Below are positions 32,972 through 38,625 of a stretch of DNA of 38,682 nucleotides, one piece after another. Source of the DNA: Cellulosilyticum sp. (GTDB lineage: Bacteria; Bacillota; Clostridia; Lachnospirales; Cellulosilyticaceae); assembly GCA_015058045.1 (NCBI GenBank), contig SVDC01000037.1:1-38682 (forward strand). Reading direction: 5' to 3'. Every line of letters begins with the position of its first letter. Positions within the stretch are counted from its first letter, which is position 1. The notes under the pieces were generated by a model. The model did not search any database. It saw only the letters and a list, made by a program, of their open reading frames with translations, and was not told the origin of the DNA. The position numbers were made by a program, and so were the translations under genes.

Positions 32972-33418
32972 TTAAAATGGTAAATCGTCATCTTCATCAA
33001 AGTTAGTAGGTGTAAACCCACTTGCTGAATTTCCTGAAGAAGGACTTGGTGTTGGAGCACTATTTGGTGCATCCATAGGACCACGGGCTTCAAATGAAGA
33101 TCTGCTTTCTGCAAAGTGCTGTTCTTCCACCACTACATCTACTGATGTGTGTTTTACTTTTTGTTGATCTTCCCAAGTATTTACTTGAAGTCTACCAACA
33201 ACTGCCACCATCTGGCCTTTTTTGAAATACTTTTCTGCAAATTCACCGGCTTTACCGAATGCAACGATATTAAAAAAGTCAACATCCTGTTCACCAGGCT
33301 TTACAAAACTTCTTCTCACAGCAAGTCCATATCTTGCAACTGCAACAGGATTGGCTGATTGTGAATAACGTACTTCAGGGTCTCTTGTTAATCGTCCCAT
33401 TAATATAGCTTTATTCAT
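32972..33418 (-). CDS. ssb: Single-stranded DNA-binding protein (main copy)
   Basis: SSB protects single-stranded DNA and recruits repair and replication proteins through its acidic tip. 148 aa: OB-fold at about 1-105 (MNKAILMGRLTRDPEVRYSQ, FFNIVAFGKAGEFAEKYFKKG), a Pro/Ser/Gly linker and the intact C-terminal tip DEDDDLPF. AAGGGG precedes the ATG. It lies between rpsF and rpsR, the conserved arrangement in Firmicutes. A second SSB at 34065-34469 lacks this tip. Confidence 0.97.
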   Translation of the reverse strand: MNKAILMGRLTRDPEVRYSQSANPVAVARYGLAVRRSFVKPGEQDVDFFNIVAFGKAGEFAEKYFKKGQMVAVVGRLQVNTWEDQQKVKHTSVDVVVEEQHFAESRSSFEARGPMDAPNSAPTPSPSSGNSASGFTPTNFDEDDDLPF

Positions 33419-33445
33419 AATCTGACCCCTTTCTTCAGGTAATTA

Positions 33446-33736
33446 TTATTTATCTTCAAGAGATACGATTAAATAACGAAGAACTGGTTCCATAATACGA
33501 ACTCTGCTTTCAATTTCAGCTGGAGTACTTGCTTCAGCTTGGAATTGAATAAAGTAGTAGAACCCTTCTCTTTGTTTTTCGATTTCATAAGCAAGTTTTC
33601 TTTTGCCCCAATCGTCTACGTTTGTGATTTCTCCACCAAAACGTGTGATAAGTTCTTTCACTTTTTCAAGAGTAGCTACTTTTTCTTCTTCGCTTAATGT
33701 TGAGAATAACACAACTGATAATTCGTAATTTCTCAT
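33446..33736 (-). CDS. rpsF: 30S ribosomal protein S6
   Basis: Small-subunit protein S6, 96 aa, forms a dimer with S18. Family features: MRNYELSVVLF at the start, WGKRKLAYEIEKQREGFYYFIQF in two halves around residue 60, and RVRIMEPVLRYLIV. The ATG at 33736 has AGGAGG eight bases upstream; the frame begins three codons earlier without need. First gene of rpsF-ssb-rpsR, with its own promoter and a leader hairpin at 33762-33783. Confidence 0.97.
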   Translation of the reverse strand: MRNYELSVVLFSTLSEEEKVATLEKVKELITRFGGEITNVDDWGKRKLAYEIEKQREGFYYFIQFQAEASTPAEIESRVRIMEPVLRYLIVSLEDK

Positions 33737-33761
33737 TACTTGCACCTCCTTCTGGACTTAG

Positions 33762-33783
33762 GCCCTATGCTAATTCATAGAGC
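33762..33783 (-). promoter_or_regulatory. Leader hairpin of rpsF
   Basis: On the minus strand GCTCTATG and CATAGGGC form an 8-bp stem (one G-U pair) with loop AATTAG, about 25 bp before the start codon. This is where many bacteria carry the S6:S18-binding leader, but the CCG motif of that leader was not found. Confidence 0.4.
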
Positions 33784-33807
33784 AAGGATTATTTGTTACA
33801 GTATATA

Positions 33808-33836
33808 ATTTTATCATACAAGCCACTAAAACACAA
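33808..33836 (-). promoter_or_regulatory. Promoter of rpsF-ssb-rpsR
   Basis: Minus-strand TTGTGT (33831-33836), 17-bp spacer, TAAAAT (33808-33813). An overlapping TATACT at 33800-33805 is an alternative -10. Confidence 0.5.
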
Positions 33837-33911
33837 GTCTTTTAGTCATTATTTTTATCAAAAAAACTTGTATTTTTTCCCAATTTACCTTTATTATTTT
33901 CCTATAAATCG

Positions 33912-33958
33912 ATAAAATAATCTCTTTTAGGAATTAAATCTAAAAGAGATTATTTTAT
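33912..33958 (-). terminator. Terminator after the second ssb (19-bp stem)
   Basis: Positions 33912-33930 pair perfectly with 33940-33958 around a 9-nt loop. It separates the DUF951-ssb2 unit from rpsF. It lies about 105 bp beyond the stop codon. Confidence 0.75.
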
Positions 33959-34064
33959 AATTTTCTTTATCTACCTGTTTGACTCTACTCTATCAACCTG
34001 TTTCTTTGAGTCCTTTCTTCTTTGTTAGGTATATATTAAATGGTAAATCATCAACTAATATGGA

Positions 34065-34469
34065 TTACATTTTTGCTTCTCCAGCTGCAATCTCACCTTC
34101 AATGGACTGAATCTCTTCATCCGATTGAATCTCAATATCATTTCTTTTATTATGTCCCTCTGCAAAATACTGATGTTCCACTATAACTTCATATTTCCAG
34201 TGTCTTTTATGCTCCGCATCTTCCCAAGCATCTTGATGTAATTTACCTTCTACAATAATCCTACTACCCTTTGAAAAATACTTAGCTACAAAGTCAGCAT
34301 TTTTACCAAATGCAACTATATTAATAAATTCTGCATCTGCTTCATTTTCTCGAACATAGTTTTTTCTAACTGCTAATATATACTGGGCAATTGCAATAGG
34401 TGTCTCTGATTTTGAATAACGTATCTCGGGATCTTTTACTAAGCGTCCCATTAAAATGACCTTATTCAT
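34065..34469 (-). CDS. Second single-stranded DNA-binding protein, without acidic tip
   Basis: A 134-aa SSB paralog. The OB-fold (about 1-105) closely parallels the main SSB: MNKVILMGRLVKDPEIRYSK, then EFINIVAFGKNADFVAKYFS. The tail (DIEIQSDEEIQSIEGEIAAG) ends EAKM instead of DDDLPF, so the contact site for partner proteins is missing. It may serve in sporulation, competence or as a dosage variant; the role is unknown. An Arg/Lys-rich region (HNKRND) follows the fold. It lies downstream of DUF951 and is probably co-transcribed with it, next to the rpsF operon. A local duplication of ssb is plausible. Confidence 0.9.
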   Translation of the reverse strand: MNKVILMGRLVKDPEIRYSKSETPIAIAQYILAVRKNYVRENEADAEFINIVAFGKNADFVAKYFSKGSRIIVEGKLHQDAWEDAEHKRHWKYEVIVEHQYFAEGHNKRNDIEIQSDEEIQSIEGEIAAGEAKM

Positions 34470-34531
34470 ACTTTACGCCTCTCTCCTTGGTTAAAGTCAG
34501 CACACCTACTAAGCACTCTTGTAGTGATTAT

Positions 34532-34723
34532 TTATTCCGCTTCTGCTCTGCGGAGTACCTTCTTTACACTCTTCTCAAATTTTTCACGAGGAATCATAAT
34601 TAAGTGTTTACAAGCAATACAGCGCAATTTGAAGTCCGCTCCCACGCGAAGCACTTCCCATTCATTTGTTCCACATGGATGCGGCTTCTTCATTTGCACT
34701 ACATCTCCAACTTGATAATTCAT
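34532..34723 (-). CDS. DUF951 family protein
   Basis: A 63-aa protein of the DUF951 family common in Firmicutes near rpsF. It opens MNYQVGDVVQMKKPHPCGTN, followed by EWEVLRVGADFKLRCIACKH; the Cys of HPCG and the CxxC look like a zinc site. The tail is basic (KFEKSVKKVLRRAE), suggesting nucleic-acid binding. The start is set at the ATG at 34723 (GGAGG seven bases upstream; an adjacent ATG is four bases from it). The frame runs 19 codons further without a site. Function is unknown. Confidence 0.88.
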   Translation of the reverse strand: MNYQVGDVVQMKKPHPCGTNEWEVLRVGADFKLRCIACKHLIMIPREKFEKSVKKVLRRAEAE

Positions 34724-34794
34724 CATGCACCCTCCTTGTAACTTATTCCCAATTTTCAATACATTTATACATTTTAACATGTATTTTATATCTC

Positions 34795-34823
34795 ATTATA
34801 ATCTAAATTCCGTGCTACTCCAA
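34795..34823 (-). promoter_or_regulatory. Promoter of DUF951-ssb2
   Basis: Minus-strand TTGGAG (34818-34823), 17-bp spacer, TATAAT (34795-34800). Confidence 0.6.
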
Positions 34824-34842
34824 GTCATTTTCTTTGTTACCT

Positions 34843-35268
34843 CTACACTTTAGATTGTTTTGCATCCTTTAACCATTTATTTTGTCTTTTTATAGATAAA
34901 TAAATCTCAATATAATAAACAGCCGCTCCAATAACATAGATAATTGTAAAGGAACGCCACATGTCTTGGTATCCTCCTGGTGCAACTTCTAAGATTGGAT
35001 TTAGCAAATAAAGTGTTCCTAGTATAATCGCCATAGCTAAAACATATTGAAAAATAATGAGTATAAGCGGTGGCCAATCTTCTAACATTTGATAAAGCGA
35101 TAAAATAAGAACGGCTACTATTGTACAAAAGAACATGCTAAATACCTTCATATGCCCCTTTAATGTACCGTATCCGCTAAACATCTCCCATAGATGGATA
35201 CCTATTGAAATAAATGTATAAGATACACAAATATCTAGTCCTATGTCTTTTAAGCTTCTTTTTTTCAT
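34843..35268 (-). CDS. DUF3021 membrane protein (second copy)
   Basis: 141 aa with four predicted transmembrane segments (about 12-30, 42-60, 68-90, 105-125) and a basic C-terminus (KRQNKWLKDAKQSK). Same family and same position after a stand-alone LytTR gene as the protein at 20658-21143, but diverged in sequence. Its start follows the LytTR stop by one base, so translation is coupled. By analogy with LytTR regulatory systems it would hold the regulator inactive at the membrane until a signal arrives. No transporter follows here; the next gene is DUF951 with its own promoter. Confidence 0.82.
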   Translation of the reverse strand: MKKRSLKDIGLDICVSYTFISIGIHLWEMFSGYGTLKGHMKVFSMFFCTIVAVLILSLYQMLEDWPPLILIIFQYVLAMAIILGTLYLLNPILEVAPGGYQDMWRSFTIIYVIGAAVYYIEIYLSIKRQNKWLKDAKQSKV

Positions 35269-35269
35269 T

Positions 35270-35722
35270 TTACTTAAGCCCCCTTTTGCTCTTTAGATAG
35301 GCTTCAAAAGTCTTTTTATAATGTCTACTAATCACCAGTTCTTCCCCATTATCTAATACGACAATCACACGCATATTAACAGCACATCTTAATTTCTCTA
35401 TTTTGTAAATACAAACGATACTCGACTTATTAATTCGAATAAACCCATACTCCTTTAAATCCTCTTCTATTTGAGCTAACGTATAACTTACTTCTAAAAC
35501 CTTTTTTTCTAAATATGCAAAACATTTCTTTTCTACAGCCTCAAAATAGTATACTTTTTCTATATCTATAATTTGTTTTTCTTCATTATATGTACCTATT
35601 AAATCCGGCTGATTACCTTTTACAAGTTGTATAATACTTTTTACTAAAGAGGTCTGTTGCTTACAATAGATTTCAACACGTTCTTCACTTTCCTTACATG
35701 CCTCTACTATCTTTAATCTCAC
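35270..35722 (-). CDS. Stand-alone LytTR-domain regulator (second copy)
   Basis: 150-aa regulator from the GTG at 35722, which has AGGAGG six bases upstream; a GTG five codons earlier overlaps that site. N-terminal part (1-50) is unassigned. LytTR domain about 50-148: IIDIEKVYYFEAVEKKCFAY, IEEDLKEYGFIRINKSSIVC, VVLDNGEELVISRHYKK. It aligns along its length with the regulator at 21143 (QLIGTYNGE versus DLIGTYNEE, FRASKSCI versus IRINKSSI). It lies 66 bp after the alpha/beta hydrolase with no terminator between, so a hydrolase-LytTR-DUF3021 operon is likely, driven from the repeat-bearing promoter at 36783-36852. Confidence 0.9.
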   Translation of the reverse strand: MRLKIVEACKESEERVEIYCKQQTSLVKSIIQLVKGNQPDLIGTYNEEKQIIDIEKVYYFEAVEKKCFAYLEKKVLEVSYTLAQIEEDLKEYGFIRINKSSIVCIYKIEKLRCAVNMRVIVVLDNGEELVISRHYKKTFEAYLKSKRGLK

Positions 35723-35788
35723 TTTATCCCTCCTCACATAGGTGCTTTTATTTTATCTTAATACATGCAAGGAGAGATTCAATACCTT

Positions 35789-36742
35789 TTAAATATCCTT
35801 TATAAATGCCATAATATTTTTTGTATATTCATCTGGATGATCCAAATACCCCTCAACATGTTCACTATCTAAAATACAATATTTTTTATTTTGAGTTCCT
35901 ATTTGATTGAAAATCGCCTCACTTTCTGCTGGTGTGCATAACTCATCCTTAGTAGCCCCTATTACAAGTGTAGCGATTTGATTTTTATGCTGACCTTCTA
36001 TTAAATCAATATCTTGAAAAGTAAAGCCTTCTTTAACTTTTAAGTAAAGACTACCACATGCCACACCATAATCTTCTATAATCTTAGATTCAGGCTGCCA
36101 TACCATTAATAACATATGTCGCAGACTTTTCATAGGGCATTCTAAAATAAATCCATCTACCTGTTTTTTAGCATGTTCTGTTTCTGCATAAACTCCTACT
36201 ACTGTTCCACCTAATGATTGACCATGTATAATAAGCTTTCTATCTCCCATTTTAGCCCTTAAATACTCTACACAAGCTTCTAAATCCTTCTTTTCATCAT
36301 ATCCGTATGTAAGCTGTCCATCTTTTACTTTTCCTGTACCTCTTCTATCTACCACAAACACATTCATATCTTGTTGTAAATACATCTGGGTTATTGGTGC
36401 CATACACAATGCTTCGCCGCCCATTCCATGCACTAACAAGGCTGTATCTTTATACTTATCTCCATTCATCGTATAGTAATACCCTGGAATCTTTTGCCCA
36501 TCACTTGCTATTAGTTCTACCTCTTCAGGCAGATATTGTGTTTCAAATGCTACCCAATCATATCCCCATGCCTCCAGTTGCTTGATACTATTCGTTCTAG
36601 TGTCTGCTTCTGATTCCGCTTGTAACATTCCACCGCCTATGCTTTTACCTAATATATAACTGAATATACCTATAGACCCAATAACCATGACCAATAGCGC
36701 TATTAAAATACCTTTAACTATACTCTTCTTTTTAATTCTCAT
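35789..36742 (-). CDS. Membrane-anchored alpha/beta hydrolase
   Basis: 317-aa serine hydrolase with an N-terminal signal anchor (about 10-33), so the catalytic domain should face outside. Triad candidates: Ser in GQSLGG (KLIIHGQSLGGTVVG), Asp in GATKDELCTP, His in DSEHVEGY; oxyanion region LLVHGMGGEALCM. Resembles the YqkD/FrsA-like group of secreted hydrolases with unknown substrates. AAGGGGAG precedes the ATG. First gene of the putative operon with the second LytTR-DUF3021 pair, whose operator-like repeats lie 80-110 bp upstream. Its substrate might be a cell-envelope ester, peptide or antimicrobial compound; this cannot be decided here. Confidence 0.87.
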   Translation of the reverse strand: MRIKKKSIVKGILIALLVMVIGSIGIFSYILGKSIGGGMLQAESEADTRTNSIKQLEAWGYDWVAFETQYLPEEVELIASDGQKIPGYYYTMNGDKYKDTALLVHGMGGEALCMAPITQMYLQQDMNVFVVDRRGTGKVKDGQLTYGYDEKKDLEACVEYLRAKMGDRKLIIHGQSLGGTVVGVYAETEHAKKQVDGFILECPMKSLRHMLLMVWQPESKIIEDYGVACGSLYLKVKEGFTFQDIDLIEGQHKNQIATLVIGATKDELCTPAESEAIFNQIGTQNKKYCILDSEHVEGYLDHPDEYTKNIMAFIKDI

Positions 36743-36782
36743 TGCTGTCTCCCCTTCTTAAATTCTTTTTCTTTATAAATCT

Positions 36783-36788
36783 ATTCTA
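36783..36788 (-). promoter_or_regulatory. Candidate activator-dependent promoter of the hydrolase-LytTR operon
   Basis: Minus-strand TAGAAT as -10; the -35 position (36806-36811) reads TAGAAG, far from consensus. The LytTR-type repeats begin 35 bp upstream of this -10, against 36 bp in the LytTR-ABC operon. Confidence 0.45.
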
Positions 36789-36822
36789 AGAAGTTCCATT
36801 TAAACCTTCTACTTTTTGAGGC

Positions 36823-36852
36823 TAAGATGCACTTTTTACGGAATAAGTTACA
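36823..36852 (+). promoter_or_regulatory. LytTR-type direct repeat before the hydrolase gene
   Basis: TAAGATGCA (36823-36831) and TAAGTTACA (36844-36852), 7 of 9 identical, 12-bp spacer and 21-bp period. The orientation is the same as in the TAAGTTGCC repeats at 21655-21684. Confidence 0.6.
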
Positions 36853-36875
36853 GTAAGATTTATTTTAGATATAAC

Positions 36876-36917
36876 AAAAAGTCCTAAATTCAAGATTTCT
36901 TGAACTTAGGACTTTTT
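36876..36917 (-). terminator. Terminator of the inner tRNA-Asn/tRNA-Cys unit
   Basis: Positions 36876-36894 pair with 36899-36917 (18 of 19) around ATTT; T-rich on the minus strand after the stem. It begins seven bases beyond the tRNA-Cys end. Confidence 0.88.
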
Positions 36918-36923
36918 TAATTA

Positions 36924-36994
36924 AGGCGGCAACCAGATTTGAACTGGTGATGAAGGTGTTGCAGACCTCTGCCTTACCACTTGGCTATGCCGCC
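36924..36994 (-). tRNA. tRNA-Cys (GCA)
   Basis: 71 nt, acceptor GGCGGCA, anticodon GCA in CTGCAAC, discriminator T (U73) as expected for tRNA-Cys, no encoded CCA. Identical to the copies at 37995 and 38258. Part of the 220-bp repeat (36923-37142). Confidence 0.97.
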
Positions 36995-37064
36995 ATCTAT
37001 TTTATTATATGCTTACCATATAAATCACATGACTTATCATTTTTATATTGTAAGCAATAAAAAA

Positions 37065-37136
37065 CTCCCCGAGTAGGGTTCGAACCTACGACCCTCCGGT
37101 TAACAGCCGGATGCTCTGCCGCTGAGCTATCGAGGA
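37065..37136 (-). tRNA. tRNA-Asn (GTT)
   Basis: 72 nt, acceptor TCCTCGA pairing with TCGGGGA, anticodon GTT in CTGTTAA, discriminator G, no encoded CCA. Identical to the copy at 38136. 70 bp upstream of tRNA-Cys. Confidence 0.97.
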
Positions 37137-37146
37137 ATACTTCATT

Positions 37147-37175
37147 AAAATATCATATATAAATTAAGTTGTAAA
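37147..37175 (-). promoter_or_regulatory. Possible promoter of the inner tRNA-Asn/tRNA-Cys unit
   Basis: Minus-strand TTTACA (37170-37175), 17-bp spacer, TATTTT (37147-37152), only about ten bases before the tRNA. This unit lies behind a terminator and the orphan ORF, so a promoter is needed. Confidence 0.4.
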
Positions 37176-37317
37176 GCCCTTAAATTAAAGATTAAATATT
37201 CAGTTTAAAACCCTATTCTTTTTCATATACTGATACCCATGTTATCTTTTACATTAAGTGGCAATATCACACCTATAATAAATAGTCTATTTTGCCCCCC
37301 AGATCTTGTCATTTTAT

Positions 37318-37845
37318 TTATGGTTTGATGCTTTCTAATTCATTTTCCTCTTTGTCATAGAGTTTATAATCTTCATATCTACCATTTCCAAGCCCCCAAA
37401 AAATGTTATATCCTTTAAATTGAGTAGATATTAAGATTTGATCTTTATGTTTTATTGTCTTTACATCTTTATCATAAGAAACACACATTAAAATATATTT
37501 ATCACTTTTATCATACCAAAAAACTAGCATCCCTGTTCTCCGACTTCCACTTTTTAACTCAGTTGGCTGTAATATTTTTAAAGAACCACTTAAATATATA
37601 TCATTATAAAATAAACCTTTTTTTCGTATAATCACATTTTGTAATTTGTGTATGTCTCTCTTATTAGTATATATCACCATAGTAGTATTTTTTTCAATTT
37701 CTTCTATACAAACAACTTCTCCAACTTCAAATGGGTAATCTATTCTCCTTAATACAGTATTAATATCTTTATGTTGATTCCAAAACCAAACTAAACAAAC
37801 AAAAAAACAGCCTATTAATATAGTAATCTTTTTATTTCTATTCAT
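37318..37845 (-). CDS. Hypothetical membrane-anchored protein
   Basis: 175-aa protein I do not recognise. It starts MNRNKKITILIGCFFVCLVW, a signal anchor (about 6-22) after a basic tip, so the rest should be extracytoplasmic. The body is mixed beta-like and charged, with no known motif (FEVGEVVCIEEIEKNTTMVI, then YNIFWGLGNGRYEDYKLYD). GGGAG lies ten bases before the ATG, with an extended -10 promoter further upstream. It sits alone between two exact copies of a tRNA-Asn/tRNA-Cys block and behind a terminator, so it looks like an insertion carried between tRNA duplicates. Base composition is as AT-rich as the neighbours. Confidence 0.75.
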   Translation of the reverse strand: MNRNKKITILIGCFFVCLVWFWNQHKDINTVLRRIDYPFEVGEVVCIEEIEKNTTMVIYTNKRDIHKLQNVIIRKKGLFYNDIYLSGSLKILQPTELKSGSRRTGMLVFWYDKSDKYILMCVSYDKDVKTIKHKDQILISTQFKGYNIFWGLGNGRYEDYKLYDKEENELESIKP

Positions 37846-37904
37846 CGCAAAGCTTCTCCCTGTTTATAAAGTCTTGTCAAACCAATATCTACTTATCTAA
37901 TATT

Positions 37905-37933
37905 ACTATAGCATAATTCTGAAAACATCAAAA
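37905..37933 (-). promoter_or_regulatory. Promoter of the orphan ORF
   Basis: Minus-strand TTTTGA (37928-37933), 17-bp spacer ending in TGC, TATAGT (37905-37910), an extended -10. Confidence 0.45.
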
Positions 37934-37954
37934 TGGTGGATACATTATAAAAAT

Positions 37955-37989
37955 AAAAGCCTAAGTCCATCTAATGAACTTAGGCTTTT
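37955..37989 (-). terminator. Terminator of the main tRNA cluster
   Basis: Positions 37955-37970 pair with 37974-37989 (15 of 16), loop TAG; T-rich after the stem on the minus strand. It lies five bases beyond tRNA-Cys. Confidence 0.85.
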
Positions 37990-37994
37990 CGTAA

Positions 37995-38065
37995 AGGCGG
38001 CAACCAGATTTGAACTGGTGATGAAGGTGTTGCAGACCTCTGCCTTACCACTTGGCTATGCCGCC
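37995..38065 (-). tRNA. tRNA-Cys (GCA)
   Basis: 71 nt, identical to the gene at 36924, no encoded CCA. Last tRNA of the five-gene cluster that follows the 23S gene. Confidence 0.97.
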
Positions 38066-38135
38066 ATCTATTTTATTATATGCTTACCATATAAATCACA
38101 TGACTTATCATTTTTATATTGTAAGCAATAAAAAA

Positions 38136-38207
38136 CTCCCCGAGTAGGGTTCGAACCTACGACCCTCCGGTTAACAGCCGGATGCTCTGCCGCTGAGCTA
38201 TCGAGGA
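38136..38207 (-). tRNA. tRNA-Asn (GTT)
   Basis: 72 nt, identical to the gene at 37065, no encoded CCA. Confidence 0.97.
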
Positions 38208-38257
38208 ATACTTTATTAATGTATTATATGCTTATAAGAATATTTATATTCTTATAA

Positions 38258-38328
38258 AGGCGGCAACCAGATTTGAACTGGTGATGAAGGTGTTGCAGAC
38301 CTCTGCCTTACCACTTGGCTATGCCGCC
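38258..38328 (-). tRNA. tRNA-Cys (GCA)
   Basis: 71 nt, identical to the other two tRNA-Cys genes. Its 5' end is three bases from the 3' end of tRNA-Glu, so the two must be cut from one precursor. Confidence 0.97.
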
Positions 38329-38331
38329 ATA

Positions 38332-38403
38332 TGACCCATACGGGAATCGAACCCGTGTTACCGCCGTGAAAGGGCGATGTCTTAACCGCTTGACCAATGG
38401 GCC
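38332..38403 (-). tRNA. tRNA-Glu (TTC)
   Basis: 72 nt, acceptor GGCCCAT pairing with ATGGGTC, anticodon TTC in CTTTCAC, discriminator A, no encoded CCA. Confidence 0.97.
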
Positions 38404-38426
38404 TTAACAACTGTATGTTGTTTTAA

Positions 38427-38498
38427 CTCCCCGAGTAGGGTTCGAACCTACGACCCTTCGGTTAACAGCCGAATGCTCTGCCGCTGAGCTATCGAGGA
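38427..38498 (-). tRNA. tRNA-Asn (GTT), variant anticodon stem
   Basis: 72 nt. It differs from the other two tRNA-Asn genes by a compensated base pair in the anticodon stem (TTCGG with CCGAA in place of TCCGG with CCGGA). First tRNA after the promoter at 38526-38554. Confidence 0.97.
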
Positions 38499-38525
38499 AT
38501 ATTTGTCTCTTTCGAGTACTTTTGA

Positions 38526-38554
38526 AGTATACTATAAATGTTGACTCATGTCAA
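38526..38554 (-). promoter_or_regulatory. Strong sigma-A promoter of the tRNA cluster
   Basis: Minus-strand TTGACA (38549-38554), 17-bp spacer, TATACT (38526-38531), 27 bp ahead of tRNA-Asn. Near consensus, so the tRNA genes can be made independently of the rRNA transcript. Confidence 0.85.
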
Positions 38555-38625
38555 CACCTTTTTTTGTACTTCCAAAACTAAACATAATCTTTATTTAACC
38601 GTTTATGGCTTTTAGCCATTTTTTT

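Noticed and set aside
33762..33783. S6:S18-type ribosomal leader before rpsF
   Set aside because: A hairpin is present at the right place, but the diagnostic CCG element was not found, so it is only listed as a leader hairpin.
34737..34745. A single TAAGTTACA half site (minus strand) next to the DUF951 ribosome-binding site, identical to a LytTR half site at 36844
   Set aside because: No second copy with 21-22 bp period exists on either side, and it lies downstream of the promoter, so chance is the simpler explanation.
38499..38625. 5S rRNA gene between 23S and the tRNA cluster
   Set aside because: The interval is about 125 bp but lacks the conserved 5S core and holds a tRNA promoter instead.
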